This document shows positions 35,863 to 45,361 of a stretch of DNA of 64,000 nt, piece by piece. Source of the stretch: JAJECS01 sp965219705 (GTDB lineage: Bacteria; Chloroflexota; UBA11872). Below the pieces are notes generated by a model. The model did no database searches, was not told the origin of the DNA, and saw only the letters and a program-made list of their open reading frames with translations. The number at the start of each line of letters is the position of its first letter. Position 1 is the stretch's first letter. A program made the position numbers and the translations under genes. The stretch is from the NCBI GenBank assembly GCA_965219705.1, contig OZ244789.1:124001-188000 (forward strand). The letters run 5' to 3'.

Positions 35863-35985
35863 AGGCTCTGTCCCTCCACCGCACGCCGTCGCAAGCAACG
35901 GGACCCGCCAACCAGTATCAAGGACCGGCAGCTGACGGCTCAGGAGTGACCGTACAATACCGGGCCGTCTCCGAGGCCACGGTGC

Positions 35986-36789
35986 GTGCGTAACGACGAC
36001 GTCGAAATCTTCGCCATCGGCACTGAGCTTGTGACGGGGCTGATTCTCGACACCAACTCGCACTGGCTGGCGGGCGAGGTTGCCGTGGCCGGGGGCGAGG
36101 TGCAGCGCATCACCGTGCTTGTCGACGACCGCGAGGCGCTCACGGCCGAGCTGCAGGCCGCGGTCGCCCGCCGTGCCCGGGTCATCATCACCACCGGGGG
36201 ATTGGGGCCGACGCCGGACGACCTGACCGTCGAAGCCGTCGCCGGGGTGGCCGGCTGCGGCGTGGACACCCCCCGCGAAGTGCTGGCCGACTTCGCGCGC
36301 CGACGCGGCATGAGTCTCGAAGAAGCCTCCACCCCGCCGCGAATCAAGATGGGAACCGTGCCGGCCGCCGCGCGGGTGCATCTCAATCCGGTGGGATGGG
36401 CGCCCTGCTTCTCGGTTCAGGTCGACGAGTCGAGCATCTGGTGCATGCCGGGGCCGCCGCGCGAGGTCCGGGGCTGTTTCCGTGCCCACATTCAGCCGGT
36501 CATCGAGCAAATGTTCGCCGGCCGGTCGGCGCGGATGCGCGTCTTCATCGACGCCCACGAGTCCGAGACCTCGCCGCTCATGCAGTCGGTCATGCGCCGT
36601 ATACCGGCCGCCTATCTCAAGGCCTACGTCGGCCTCTCGAACCCCCAGGGGCTGCCCGTCGATATCGTCGTGCGAAGCACGGACGGCATCGCGCCCAACG
36701 CGCTGCTCCAGCAGACCTACGACGAGTTTTGCGCCGTGGCGGCCGCGTCGGGAAAGACCGTAACCCTGGAGGCTCCGGCCGAGTCGTAG
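35986..36789 (+). CDS. CinA-like molybdopterin-binding domain protein
   Basis: 267 residues from a GTG start. It has the MoCF/CinA N-terminal domain: IFAIGTELVTGLILDTNS at the start, TTGGLGPTPDDLT near residue 65, and MPGPPREVR near residue 150. The C-terminal nicotinamide-deamidase domain of full CinA (about 160 more residues) is absent. The N-terminal domain alone hydrolyses ADP-ribose or FAD-like compounds in some species. The aldolase-dehydrogenase gene follows 56 bases later. Confidence 0.85.
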   Translation: MRNDDVEIFAIGTELVTGLILDTNSHWLAGEVAVAGGEVQRITVLVDDREALTAELQAAVARRARVIITTGGLGPTPDDLTVEAVAGVAGCGVDTPREVLADFARRRGMSLEEASTPPRIKMGTVPAAARVHLNPVGWAPCFSVQVDESSIWCMPGPPREVRGCFRAHIQPVIEQMFAGRSARMRVFIDAHESETSPLMQSVMRRIPAAYLKAYVGLSNPQGLPVDIVVRSTDGIAPNALLQQTYDEFCAVAAASGKTVTLEAPAES

Positions 36790-36845
36790 CCCACCGCCGC
36801 GGCGCCCCGCCGCAGTAGACTGCGCCCGCCTGATCGGTTTCCGCC

Positions 36846-38861
36846 ATGGCGTTTCCCATGCAGACCCGCTGGTCGGACCAAGACGCGCACGGCCTTGATG
36901 CGCTCGGACTTCGGGTCTACACATCGAGGCTCATCGGCGCCGAACCGGAGCTGGTGCTGCACGGCGGCGGCAACACGTCCGTCAAGATCGACGACCGCGA
37001 CCACCGCGGACGTCCGTGCCGCGCGCTGGCGATCAAGGGCAGCGGGTCCGATCTGCGCACCATCGACACGGGCGACTTCGCGCGCCTGCGTCTCGACGAC
37101 CTCCAGGCACTGCGCCCTCGGACCGCAATGTCCGACGACGACATGGTGGCCTATCTGGCGCGCAGCGTGCTGGACCCGAACGCCCCGCGCCCGTCGATTG
37201 AGACGCTGCTGCACGCGTTCCTGCCCGATGCGTGGGTCGACCACTCGCACGCCGACGCCGTGCTGGCCCTCACCAACCAGGCCGACGGCCACCGACTCCT
37301 GCGTGAGGTCTATGGCGATCGGGTGGCGATCGTGCCCTACGTGCTGCCCGGCTTCACGCTGGCGCAGCTCGCCGCCGACGTCTACGCCGCCCACCCGGGC
37401 GTCGAGGGTCTGGTGCTCGACATGCACGGCCTGGTCACGTTCGGCGCGACGGCCCGGGAGTCGTACGAGCGGCACCTGGAGTTCGTGACCTTGGCCGAGG
37501 AGCGCGTGCGGCCGCACCTGCCGGCGCGGGGAACCACACCTGGCGACGCCGCCGACGCGGCCGCACTGGCCCCGGTGCTGCGAGGTGCGCTCGCTACCGC
37601 ATCACGAGTCATCCTGCGCTACGACGGCTCGCCGCGCGTGCGCGCGTTCGTCGACCGGCCCGACCTGGAGCAGATCTCGCAGCAAGGCCCCGTCACGCCC
37701 GACCACGTGCTGCGGACGAAGCGGCTGCCAATGGTCCTGCGAACCACCGATCCCGACGGCGTAGGCGGTGCCGTGGCGGCCTACCGGGCGGCCTACGAGC
37801 GCTACACGAGCGAGCACGGCGGCACTTCCGCATTCCGGCACGACCCCGCACCCCGCGTCATCCTCGTTCCCGGCATTGGCCTTTTCACCACCGGCGCCTC
37901 CTGGGACGAGGCCGGCATGGTGGCCGACATGTACCGCCACACCATGGACGTCATCGAGGCCGCCAGCGCCATCGGTTCCTATCGCGCCCTGCCGCCGCAC
38001 GAGCTCTACGACATGGAGTACTGGCCGCTCGAGCTCTACAAGCTCACCCGGGCGCCGCCCGAACGAGCCTTGGCGCGCCGGGTGGCGTTGGTCACGGGCG
38101 CGGGGCGAGGCATCGGCCGCGCTATCGCCGAGGCGCTCGCCGCGCGCGGAGCCTACGTGTTCGTCACCGACATCGATCTCGAGGCCGCGACCAGCGTCAC
38201 CCAGGCCATCACCGCGCAAGGCGATCGGGCACGCGCGCTGCCGCTGGACGTCACGAGCGAGCGCGACACGGCGCAAGCCTTCGCCACCGCCGCCACCCAG
38301 GCTGGCGGCGTGGACATCGTGGTTTCCAACGCCGGCATCGCAGCCGCCGCGCCGATCGACGACCTGGCGCTCGACACCTGGCAACGAAGCCTTGACGTCA
38401 ACGCCACCGGGAACTTCCTCGTGTGCCGCGCCGCGCTGCGCCAGATGCGAGCCCAGGGCCTGGGCGGAAGCATCGTGCTCGTCTGCACCAAGAACGCACT
38501 GGACCCGGGAGCCGGGTTTGGCGCCTACAGCGCCGCCAAGGCGGCCCAGCTTCAGCTTGGCCGCGTGCTCGCCGTGGAAGGCGGTCCCGACGGCATCCGC
38601 GTCAACATGGTAAACCCTGATGCCGTTTTCGAAGGCTCCGGGCTATGGGACGCCGACCTGCGGGCCGGACGCGCGGCCGCGCACGGCGTGGCTGTTGAGG
38701 ACCTGGAATCCTTCTACGCGCAGCGGAATCTCTTGCAGCAGCGCGTGACCGGCCGGGATGTCGCCGAGGCCGTGGCGTTCCTCGCATCGGATCTGGCAGC
38801 CAAGACGACCGGAGCCGTGATCCCCGTTGATGGCGGCCTGCGCGGCGCGTTTCCCCGCTAG
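36846..38861 (+). CDS. Bifunctional class II aldolase / short-chain dehydrogenase
   Basis: 671 residues, the length of RhaD-SDR fusions used in sugar catabolism (rhamnulose-1-phosphate aldolase joined to lactaldehyde dehydrogenase-like SDR). The aldolase half has the zinc histidines in DHSHAD and a later MHGLVTFG. The SDR half starts near residue 413 with TGAGRGIGRAIAEAL, SNAGIA and the YSAAK catalytic pair. The usual SDR serine position reads Thr (LVCTKNA). Cleavage of a deoxysugar phosphate or ketose and oxidation of the aldehyde product are the likely reactions. No sugar isomerase or kinase is adjacent. Confidence 0.85.
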   Translation: MAFPMQTRWSDQDAHGLDALGLRVYTSRLIGAEPELVLHGGGNTSVKIDDRDHRGRPCRALAIKGSGSDLRTIDTGDFARLRLDDLQALRPRTAMSDDDMVAYLARSVLDPNAPRPSIETLLHAFLPDAWVDHSHADAVLALTNQADGHRLLREVYGDRVAIVPYVLPGFTLAQLAADVYAAHPGVEGLVLDMHGLVTFGATARESYERHLEFVTLAEERVRPHLPARGTTPGDAADAAALAPVLRGALATASRVILRYDGSPRVRAFVDRPDLEQISQQGPVTPDHVLRTKRLPMVLRTTDPDGVGGAVAAYRAAYERYTSEHGGTSAFRHDPAPRVILVPGIGLFTTGASWDEAGMVADMYRHTMDVIEAASAIGSYRALPPHELYDMEYWPLELYKLTRAPPERALARRVALVTGAGRGIGRAIAEALAARGAYVFVTDIDLEAATSVTQAITAQGDRARALPLDVTSERDTAQAFATAATQAGGVDIVVSNAGIAAAAPIDDLALDTWQRSLDVNATGNFLVCRAALRQMRAQGLGGSIVLVCTKNALDPGAGFGAYSAAKAAQLQLGRVLAVEGGPDGIRVNMVNPDAVFEGSGLWDADLRAGRAAAHGVAVEDLESFYAQRNLLQQRVTGRDVAEAVAFLASDLAAKTTGAVIPVDGGLRGAFPR

Positions 38862-38965
38862 TGAGTCCTGTGACCGGCGAAGCGCGACACCGGGCGTCAG
38901 CTTTGAATGACCGCAGTCCGGCCCTGTCTCACCTGGCAGTCCAGTGCCCTCTCCGGTGAATCCGG

Positions 38966-39030
38966 TCCCCTCTCCCTTGATGGGAGGGGGTTAGAGCTTG
39001 CCCCGTACCGCGATACGGGGGTGAGGGTGA
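38966..39030. repeat. CCCTCTCCC palindromic repeat, long form with nested hairpin
   Basis: The short-form arms (CCCCTCTCCC, loop TTGAT, GGGAGGGGGTTAG) are followed by an insert with its own hairpin, CCCCGTA...TACGGGG, and then by the GGTGAGGGTGA tail seen directly after the arms in short copies. It lies between the convergent aldolase-dehydrogenase and IscA-type genes. Confidence 0.8.
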
Positions 39031-39059
39031 TCGGCCGACGACCAACCCGGATTGAGCGG

Positions 39060-39518
39060 CTACTTGCCGCAGGCCCCCGCCGTAACGCCGGCCCCGTCAG
39101 TGTTGAACGAGCTGCCGCAGCCGCAGGTCGTCTCCGCGTTGGGATTCCGCACCGAGAACCCACGGCCCATCATGCTGTCGATAAAGTCGATCTCCGCGCC
39201 GGCAACCAAATGCGCCGAATGCCCGTCGATGTAGACCTCGACGCCGTTCGACTGCGCCGTGATGTCGGTCGGCTCCGGCTCGTGGGCGAGCGCCATGGCG
39301 TATTCGTAGCCGGCGCAGCCACCGCCGATCACCGCGACCTTGAGCGCGCCCTGCATGTGCCCGCGCTCCGCGAGGATCTCGCCGAACGCGCGCGCCGCTC
39401 GATCGGTGACCGTCACCGGCGACGGCGGCGGCGGAGCGGCCATCGGCAGCCCCAGCCGTTCTTCAACTGGCCCATCCATCGGCAGGCCGATGCGGCCGTC
39501 CGTCTCCACTGCGCTCAT
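39060..39518 (-). CDS. Iron-sulfur cluster assembly accessory protein (IscA/ErpA/HesB type)
   Basis: 152 residues. The HesB-like domain spans about 35-145: VTVTDRAARAFGEIL, then GGGCAGYEYAMAL with the first conserved cysteine, IDFIDSMMGRGFSVRNPNA, and the C-terminal CGCGSSF pair. A proline-rich 34-residue N-terminal extension is unusual for A-type carriers. It probably transfers Fe-S clusters to target enzymes. The only candidate target in the window is the helicase-nuclease, but that link is speculative. Confidence 0.88.
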   Translation of the reverse strand: MSAVETDGRIGLPMDGPVEERLGLPMAAPPPPSPVTVTDRAARAFGEILAERGHMQGALKVAVIGGGCAGYEYAMALAHEPEPTDITAQSNGVEVYIDGHSAHLVAGAEIDFIDSMMGRGFSVRNPNAETTCGCGSSFNTDGAGVTAGACGK

Positions 39519-39668
39519 GGTGCGTCGTTCCTTACTGATCAGGTCGTTCGCCGCCTCATCCCGAAGCTAGCACGAGCGCGGCCCCACGGCGAGCCGTCGC
39601 ATGACAATCTCCACTCAAGCGCAGCCGCAGCCTGTGAAATAATCCCCCGCCGCAGTCCCTGTTGAAAG

Positions 39669-40682
39669 TTGCCTCCCATCCTCGCCAGATCAGCACTCCC
39701 GTCCACGCGGCGCCGCGTGCTCGACGCCATCCACCGTGCGCGGCGGCCCCTGGTGCTCTCGCACCGGGATCCGGATGCGGACAGCCTCGGGTCCGCCCTC
39801 ACGCTCGGCGGGGCCTTCGCCCGCCTGGGCGTCGAGGCGGTGCTGGCGGTCCACGCGCCGGAACGCATCGCGTCGCCCTTGAACGAGCTGCCCGGAGCCA
39901 CCGCCCTCGTCCCCCTCAGCGCCGCGCTCGCTGCCGCCGACCACGACATCGTGTTTGTCGTCGACACCGCCAGTCCCGCCCTCTTGGGCGGCGACCCGGC
40001 CACGCGCCAGGCGCTGCTCCAGGGCCGGCCCGTCGTCAACATTGACCACCACGATTCCAACCAGGGCTACGGCACCGTCAACTACGTGGAGTCCACCGCC
40101 GCGGCAACGGCCGAGGTCCTGTGGGGACTTCTCACGGATGCCGGCATACCGCTAACGGCGGACATGGCTACCAATCTCCAAGCGGGTCTCGTTGGCGACA
40201 CCCTCGGATTTCAGATCGCCGACACCTCGCCCCGGACCCTGCGGGCGGCAGCAAGCCTCCTGGAATCCGGCGGGCCGACCCACGGACTCCCACGTCGGGT
40301 CCTCAGCGCGCGCACCATCGTGGCAACCCGCCTCTACGGCGCCGCCTTGGCGGCCGCGACGACGACCGCGGAGGGGCGCATCGTGTGGGCCAGCGTCACC
40401 CAAGCCATGGCAGCATCCGTGGGCGCCAGCGTCGAAAACTCCCACGGGCTGCCCAATGCCCTGCAAGAAGTCGTGGGCGCGGAGATCGCGGCGGTCTTCT
40501 ATGAGATCGGGGCCGCGACCACCCGCGGTAGCCTGCGCTCCACCGGCCGCCCAATCCAGCAAGTCGCGGAGCACTTTGGCGGCGGCGGCCACCAGCTCGC
40601 AGCCGGCCTGACGATCCAGCAGCCGATCGCGGTCGCGCAGCGGCTGGTGCTCGATCGGCTCAAGCTGCTGCTCGATGCCTGA
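39669..40682 (+). CDS. DHH-family phosphoesterase (NrnA-like oligoribonuclease/PAP phosphatase)
   Basis: 337 residues from a TTG start. DHH motifs: LSHRDPDADSLGSAL (motif I), VVDTAS (motif II), NIDHHDSN (the DHH triad) and GDTLGFQ, with the DHHA1 domain ending in GGGGHQLAAGL. Such proteins degrade short RNA oligonucleotides and can remove the 3' phosphate of pAp. It is alone on the plus strand, divergent from the IscA-type gene. Confidence 0.88.
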   Translation: MPPILARSALPSTRRRVLDAIHRARRPLVLSHRDPDADSLGSALTLGGAFARLGVEAVLAVHAPERIASPLNELPGATALVPLSAALAAADHDIVFVVDTASPALLGGDPATRQALLQGRPVVNIDHHDSNQGYGTVNYVESTAAATAEVLWGLLTDAGIPLTADMATNLQAGLVGDTLGFQIADTSPRTLRAAASLLESGGPTHGLPRRVLSARTIVATRLYGAALAAATTTAEGRIVWASVTQAMAASVGASVENSHGLPNALQEVVGAEIAAVFYEIGAATTRGSLRSTGRPIQQVAEHFGGGGHQLAAGLTIQQPIAVAQRLVLDRLKLLLDA

Positions 40683-40814
40683 CCGTCGCCACATGAGCCT
40701 TGGTGGCGATTGCTAGACTCGTGCGGCGCGCGGCGAAGCGGCCGGCGTTGAATCCGGTCCTGGTAACCGTCCACAAGACCCTGTGGGTGGTGGCACGACC
40801 CCGAGGCGAGGTCG

Positions 40815-41525
40815 ATGGGCGAACGGCTCTCCCGGCTGGCGCCGACAATCATCGTGGGCGTAGTAGCAGCGCTGCTGGCTGCCTGCGGTGACGCTGACAC
40901 CGGCGGTGGGTCGCCTGTGGCTGCAACTCCATCACCGCAGATCACCGTGGTGACGACCGAGACCACGCCGGATCCGATACTTACGCCAACGGCGGCACCC
41001 TCCCCGGCACCGACCCGCCAGGCAACCCCCCAGACGCTGCAAAACCGCAGCGCCACGCCGCTGGCCACGGTCACCGTCACGCCCACGGCGGCGCTGACGC
41101 CCTCACCGGCCGCGACGCCGACGCCCACCGAGCCGCCCCCACCCGTCACGACGACGCCGACGGCGATCGTCCGCCCGCCCGGCGCGCGGGCCTCCGTCGG
41201 TCGCCTGGCCACCGCCGAGAACGTGGATGGTCTGCAGCGGCCGCTGGGTGAAACCAACACCTTCGAGCCCATGCAGCTGGTATACATTGCCGTCGAGTTC
41301 ATCGACGTGCAGACCGGCGCCGAGCTCGGCTTCTCCTGGCAGGCCGACGGCGGCTGCGCCGGCAGCTATACCCTGCCGCCCCAGTCGTCGATGCGGCGCG
41401 GCTTCTTCGGCTTCTTCATCGATGAGACCGAGTGCGTGGGTCGCTACGTGGTGCAGATTCTGGTGGACGGCGTGGCGCATGCCGAGATCACCTTCTCCGT
41501 GGGAGCTGCCCAGCCGATCGGTTGA
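40815..41525 (+). CDS. Hypothetical lipoprotein with Thr/Pro-rich linker
   Basis: 236 residues. An N-terminal hydrophobic stretch ends in the lipobox LLAAC (Cys at residue 24). Residues ~37-118 form a Thr/Pro/Ala-rich linker like the one in the TolB-like lipoprotein. The C-terminal ~100 residues are a folded domain with two cysteines that could pair (in GGCAGSY and ETECVGR) and beta-strand character. Probably surface exposed. No family is recognised. Confidence 0.75.
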   Translation: MGERLSRLAPTIIVGVVAALLAACGDADTGGGSPVAATPSPQITVVTTETTPDPILTPTAAPSPAPTRQATPQTLQNRSATPLATVTVTPTAALTPSPAATPTPTEPPPPVTTTPTAIVRPPGARASVGRLATAENVDGLQRPLGETNTFEPMQLVYIAVEFIDVQTGAELGFSWQADGGCAGSYTLPPQSSMRRGFFGFFIDETECVGRYVVQILVDGVAHAEITFSVGAAQPIG

Positions 41526-41587
41526 CCCCTGAGACCGCCGGTGGTTTGCTGCGTACCTACCCGCTCCACGCTTTCCCGAGGTGCCCC

Positions 41588-42694
41588 GTGAAGGTGACCC
41601 GCGTTTCCGCCGAGGTCTACGCCAAGCCGCATGACCCGCCGATCACCAACGGCAAGTACACCTACACCCACTCCAAGAACGTCGTCGTCCGCATTCAGAC
41701 CGACGAAGGCATCGAGGGCGTTGGCATTTGCGGCGGGCTCGGCCTCCCGTCCGGGCGCGACGTGCTGGTGTCCGTGATCGAGAACATGTCCGAGGCGGTC
41801 GTCGGCGAGGACCCCTTCAACGTCGAGCGCATCTGGGACCGTCTCTACCAGCCCAAGATCTTCGGCCGCAAGGGCTTGACCACGCGGGCGCTTTCGGCCA
41901 TCGACATCGCCTTATGGGACGTCGTGGCCCGCACGGTCGAGCAGCCGCTCTACCGCCTCCTCGGGGGCTACACGGACGAAGTGCGCGCCTACATCGCCGG
42001 CGGCTACTACGCAGCCGGCAAGGGCATTCCCGAGCTGCAAGACGAGATGCTCGGTTACGTCGAGCAAGGCGCCACTGCCGTGAAAATGAAGATCGGCGCG
42101 GTGTCGCTGCGCGAGGATGAGCGCCGCGTGGCCGCCGTGCGCGACGCCATCGGCGGCGACGTGGACCTGCTCGTCGACGCCAACAATGCCTATGTGGCGG
42201 CCGATGCGGTGCGCATGGCGCGCATCCTCGAGACCTACGACGCCTTCTGGTTCGAAGAGCCCGTCTCGCCCGACAACATGCGGGGCAGCGCCGCCGTCGC
42301 CAACGCCTCCAGCGTGCCCGTCGCCGCCGGCGAGAACGAGTACACCCGCTGGGGCTTTCGCGAGCTGTTCGAGACGGACGCCGTGCGCATCGCCAATCCC
42401 GACGCCATGGTGCTGGGCGGGGTGACCGAGTATCGCCGCGTGGCCGCGCTGGCCTCGGCTTATGAGATTCCCATCGCGCCGCACGGTCTGCAGGAGATTC
42501 ACATTCACCTGCTCGCCGCGTTCCCCCTGCCGCTCATCCTCGAGTTCTACAACCCGAACGTCGCCGGCCTGAACGAGGTCATGTTCCACGAGAAGCTCGA
42601 GTTGACCGACCGCGGCACCGTGATGCTGCCGCAGGGACCGGGCCTGGGCGTCGATTTCAACTGGGAAGCCCTCCAGCAGTACCGCGAGGAGTGA
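41588..42694 (+). CDS. Mandelate racemase/muconate lactonizing enzyme family protein
   Basis: 368 residues from the GTG at 41588 (GAGG eight bases upstream); the longer frame upstream lacks similarity. Enolase-superfamily catalytic elements are in order: KMK (AVKMKIG) near residue 165, the metal ligands in DANN, FEEP and GENE, and a histidine in APHGLQEIH. Mandelate-racemase relatives include sugar acid dehydratases and racemases. The long HSKN segment near the N-terminus and the missing carboxy-terminal His-Asp dyad do not fix the subclass. It is coupled to a GNAT gene by a GTGA overlap. Confidence 0.85.
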   Translation: MKVTRVSAEVYAKPHDPPITNGKYTYTHSKNVVVRIQTDEGIEGVGICGGLGLPSGRDVLVSVIENMSEAVVGEDPFNVERIWDRLYQPKIFGRKGLTTRALSAIDIALWDVVARTVEQPLYRLLGGYTDEVRAYIAGGYYAAGKGIPELQDEMLGYVEQGATAVKMKIGAVSLREDERRVAAVRDAIGGDVDLLVDANNAYVAADAVRMARILETYDAFWFEEPVSPDNMRGSAAVANASSVPVAAGENEYTRWGFRELFETDAVRIANPDAMVLGGVTEYRRVAALASAYEIPIAPHGLQEIHIHLLAAFPLPLILEFYNPNVAGLNEVMFHEKLELTDRGTVMLPQGPGLGVDFNWEALQQYREE

Positions 42695-43584
42695 TCCCCG
42701 AAAGGCTCGACGGCATTGAGTTGCGCCCCGCCGGGCCGAGCGACATCTCGCACTTCGACCGGCTGTGGGCGGAGGCCGAGCGGGAGGACCCGCCGCCGCC
42801 CTGCTGGACCTCGCCCATCTTTGCCCATGAGTTGGCTGCCGGAACGGTTGTCGTCGCCGCGCGGGGAAGCCGCATCGTCGGCATGGCCACGGCGCTGATC
42901 CGCGGCGACGTGGCCTTTCTGGCCGAGTTGGCGGTCGCGGCAGACTTCCAAGGCCGCGGGCTCGGACGGCAATTGCTGACGACCGTGATGCCCCTCGACG
43001 TACGCGAGCGCTTCACGATCAGTTCCCGTGACCACCGGGCGGTCGGCCTGTACGCGAGCGCCGGCATGACGCCGCGCTGGCCGGTCTATGAGTTGCAGGC
43101 TGAGAGGTTCGATCCGGCAGCGCTCGACGGCGGCGTCGAGGCCGTGGAGACCACCGCCGATGGTCCGGCGCTGGTCGAGTGGGACGCACGCGTCGGCGGA
43201 CGCCGCCGGCCCCAGGACCTCGCGTATGTCGTGAATACGCTGGCGGCCCAGCCGCTCTGGTTTCGGCGCGGCGGCGCAACCGTGGGCTATGCCTTCGTCC
43301 AGCAGCGGACGCCCGACCGGCCCAAGTGCCCCGATCAATTTGCCGTCGGCCCCCTGGGTGTCACCGCCGCCGCGGACGCCGCCGCCTGCGTGGCCGCCGC
43401 CCTGGCGTGGGCGCAGCCGCGCGCCCAGTCCGTGCGTCTCGATGTGCCGTCGCCGCATCCGGCGTTCGCACCCCTGCTCACGGCGGGATTTCGCATCGTC
43501 GATATGTCTATGTTCTGCTCCAGCAGTCCCGCCCCGGCCGCGGACCCAACGACCTATATCCCGGCCCTCGACGAGCTCTACTAG
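42691..43584 (+). CDS. GNAT-family acetyltransferase
   Basis: 297 residues from a GTG that overlaps the preceding stop by 4 bases. The N-terminal half is a full GNAT domain with the acetyl-CoA loop LAVAADFQGRGLGRQLL near residues 80-96 and the YASAGM segment. The second half is shorter and GNAT-like in pattern (VGYAFVQQR, FAPLLTAGFRIVDMSM), so the protein looks like a tandem with a degenerate second domain. The substrate is unknown. Confidence 0.8.
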   Translation: MIPERLDGIELRPAGPSDISHFDRLWAEAEREDPPPPCWTSPIFAHELAAGTVVVAARGSRIVGMATALIRGDVAFLAELAVAADFQGRGLGRQLLTTVMPLDVRERFTISSRDHRAVGLYASAGMTPRWPVYELQAERFDPAALDGGVEAVETTADGPALVEWDARVGGRRRPQDLAYVVNTLAAQPLWFRRGGATVGYAFVQQRTPDRPKCPDQFAVGPLGVTAAADAAACVAAALAWAQPRAQSVRLDVPSPHPAFAPLLTAGFRIVDMSMFCSSSPAPAADPTTYIPALDELY

Positions 43585-43750
43585 ACCATCCGCGGCCAGC
43601 AAGACCAGGGGCCTGGATCCGACCCGCATTGGGATGACGCTGGGCCGGACGACAGCTGGTGGTGACTCGCGGCTAGGACCTCTGCCCACCGCAGCGGCCC
43701 CCCGCCATTGGGACATCGCCGCGGGCAACCATCATCCCGTGCGGCAGTCC

Positions 43751-43816
43751 GGTCCCCTCTCCCTCGATGGGCGAGGGTTAGAGCCTGCCCCGTAGCGCGA
43801 TACGGGGGGCAGGGTG
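43751..43816. repeat. CCCTCTCCC palindromic repeat, long form with nested hairpin
   Basis: Second long-form copy: CCCCTCTCCC, loop TCGAT, GGGCGAGGGTTAG, then an insert with CCCCGTA...TACGGGG, then GGCAGGGTG. It resembles the copy at 38966-39030 very closely, including the AGAGC junction. It lies in a 319-base gene-free gap between the GNAT and HpcH/HpaI genes, both on the plus strand. Confidence 0.8.
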
Positions 43817-43903
43817 CCGCGCTCCGTCGGCTCCAGCTCCTCCGGTTCGACCGCCCGCGGCTCGTGTGGAACTATCACCCGGTTCGATCCCGACGCGAGT
43901 GCA

Positions 43904-44704
43904 ATGCGACCAAACAAACTGCGAGAACTGCTCAACACCGGCCAGCCCTCGGTCGGCACCCACATCTTGACCTCCTGGCCGGGCGTCGTGGAGATCGCCG
44001 GACAGACCGGCGTCCTCGACTACGTGGAATTCGTCGGCGAGTACGCGCCCTACGATCTCTACGCGCTGGAAAACCTCGGTCGCGCGGTCGAGCTGTTCGA
44101 CCACCTCAGCGCCATGATGAAGATCGAGCAAGAACCCCGCACCTACCTCGCCATTCGTGCCATCGGCTCGGGCATTCAGAATGTCCTCTTTGCCGACGTG
44201 CACTCAGCGGCCGAGGCCGCGGACTGCGTGGCCGCGGTGCGCGCCGAGACTCCCTCCACCGGCGGACGCCACGGGGCCGGAGCCCGCCGCGACGTCGGCT
44301 ATGGCTGGGATAATGCCGGCGGAGGCAAGGCTTTTGTCCAGTCCCTCGAGGATTCCGTCGTGGCGCTGATGATCGAGAAAGACGCCGCCGTCAGAGACAT
44401 CGAGAACATTCTCGCGGTCAAGGGCGTCGAAATGCTGCAGTTCGGCCCGGCGGACTACGCCATGAGCATTGATCTACCCGGTGAATACTGGCATCCCCGC
44501 TGCCGCGCGGCGGAGGAGCACGTGATCAAGACCGCGCTCGCCATGGGCAAGCATCCGCGCGCCGAGATCACCACGCCGGATGAAGCCAAGTACTACTTGG
44601 ACCAGGGCGTGCGGCACTTCTCGATCGGCACCGACGTCCAGATTCTGCGCGACTGGTGGGCGCAGAGCGCCGAGGGCGTACGGGACGCCATCGCCGGGCA
44701 CTAA
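43904..44704 (+). CDS. HpcH/HpaI aldolase/citrate lyase family protein
   Basis: 266 residues from the ATG at 43904; the open frame continues upstream into a repeat and is not family-like. It is a TIM-barrel aldolase: KLRELLNTGQPSVGTHI at the start, a metal-site glutamate in QSLEDSVVALMIE near residue 150, and GPADYAMSIDLPG near residue 185. Members split 2-keto-3-deoxy acids or citramalyl-type CoA esters using a divalent metal. It stands 16 bases before the thiamine pyrophosphokinase gene. Confidence 0.8.
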   Translation: MRPNKLRELLNTGQPSVGTHILTSWPGVVEIAGQTGVLDYVEFVGEYAPYDLYALENLGRAVELFDHLSAMMKIEQEPRTYLAIRAIGSGIQNVLFADVHSAAEAADCVAAVRAETPSTGGRHGAGARRDVGYGWDNAGGGKAFVQSLEDSVVALMIEKDAAVRDIENILAVKGVEMLQFGPADYAMSIDLPGEYWHPRCRAAEEHVIKTALAMGKHPRAEITTPDEAKYYLDQGVRHFSIGTDVQILRDWWAQSAEGVRDAIAGH

Positions 44705-44719
44705 GACTCGGCGCACCCC

Positions 44720-45361
44720 ATGCACGCCGTCGTCGCGCTCGGCGGTGACGCCGAATCAACCCACGTCCGCGGCGTCTTGCGGCACGCGAATCTGATCATC
44801 GCCGCCGACGGCGGCGCGGCGCACGTCGAGGCCGCCGGCGGTGTGTGCGACGTGATCGTCGGCGATCAGGATTCGCTGCATCCGGAGACGCTCGACCGGG
44901 CGCGCGCCGCCGGCGCGGAGATTCGCGACTTCCCCACCGCCAAGGACGCCACCGACGGCGAGCTGGCGCTCCATGAGGCGCTGTGCCGCGGGGCCACCTC
45001 GATCGCCATCGTGGGCGCGCTCGGAGGGCCGCGGGTGGATCACCTGCTGGCCAACGTGGCGCTGCTGGCGCACCCCAGCCTTCGCCGCGTGGACACGGTG
45101 ATCGAAGACGCCTCGCAACGGCTCTGGCTGGTGACCGAGTCTTCAACCTGGAGCGGCGAGGTCGGCGATCGCGTCACGCTGCTGGCCGTCGCCGGCGACG
45201 CGCACGGCGTGACCACCCAGGGCCTGCGCTATGTCCTGCGGGACGGCACGCTCCGGCATGGCTCCAGCCTCGGCGTCAGCAACGAAATGGTCGCGCCGCA
45301 GGCCGAGCTCACCGTCACCCGCGGCTCGGTCCTCGTAATCCACCAACCGCAATCCGGGTAG
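44720..45361 (+). CDS. Thiamine pyrophosphokinase
   Basis: 213 residues with the TPK motifs in order: IAADGGAAH, IVGDQDSLHP (usually GDFDS), FPTAKDATDGELAL, GALGGPRVDHLLANV, and the C-terminal SLGVSNEMV. It transfers pyrophosphate from ATP to thiamine to make thiamine diphosphate. This fits a genome that also makes the cofactor pyridoxal phosphate (pdxS/pdxT). It is co-directional with the HpcH/HpaI gene, but no other thiamine gene is nearby. Confidence 0.88.
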   Translation: MHAVVALGGDAESTHVRGVLRHANLIIAADGGAAHVEAAGGVCDVIVGDQDSLHPETLDRARAAGAEIRDFPTAKDATDGELALHEALCRGATSIAIVGALGGPRVDHLLANVALLAHPSLRRVDTVIEDASQRLWLVTESSTWSGEVGDRVTLLAVAGDAHGVTTQGLRYVLRDGTLRHGSSLGVSNEMVAPQAELTVTRGSVLVIHQPQSG

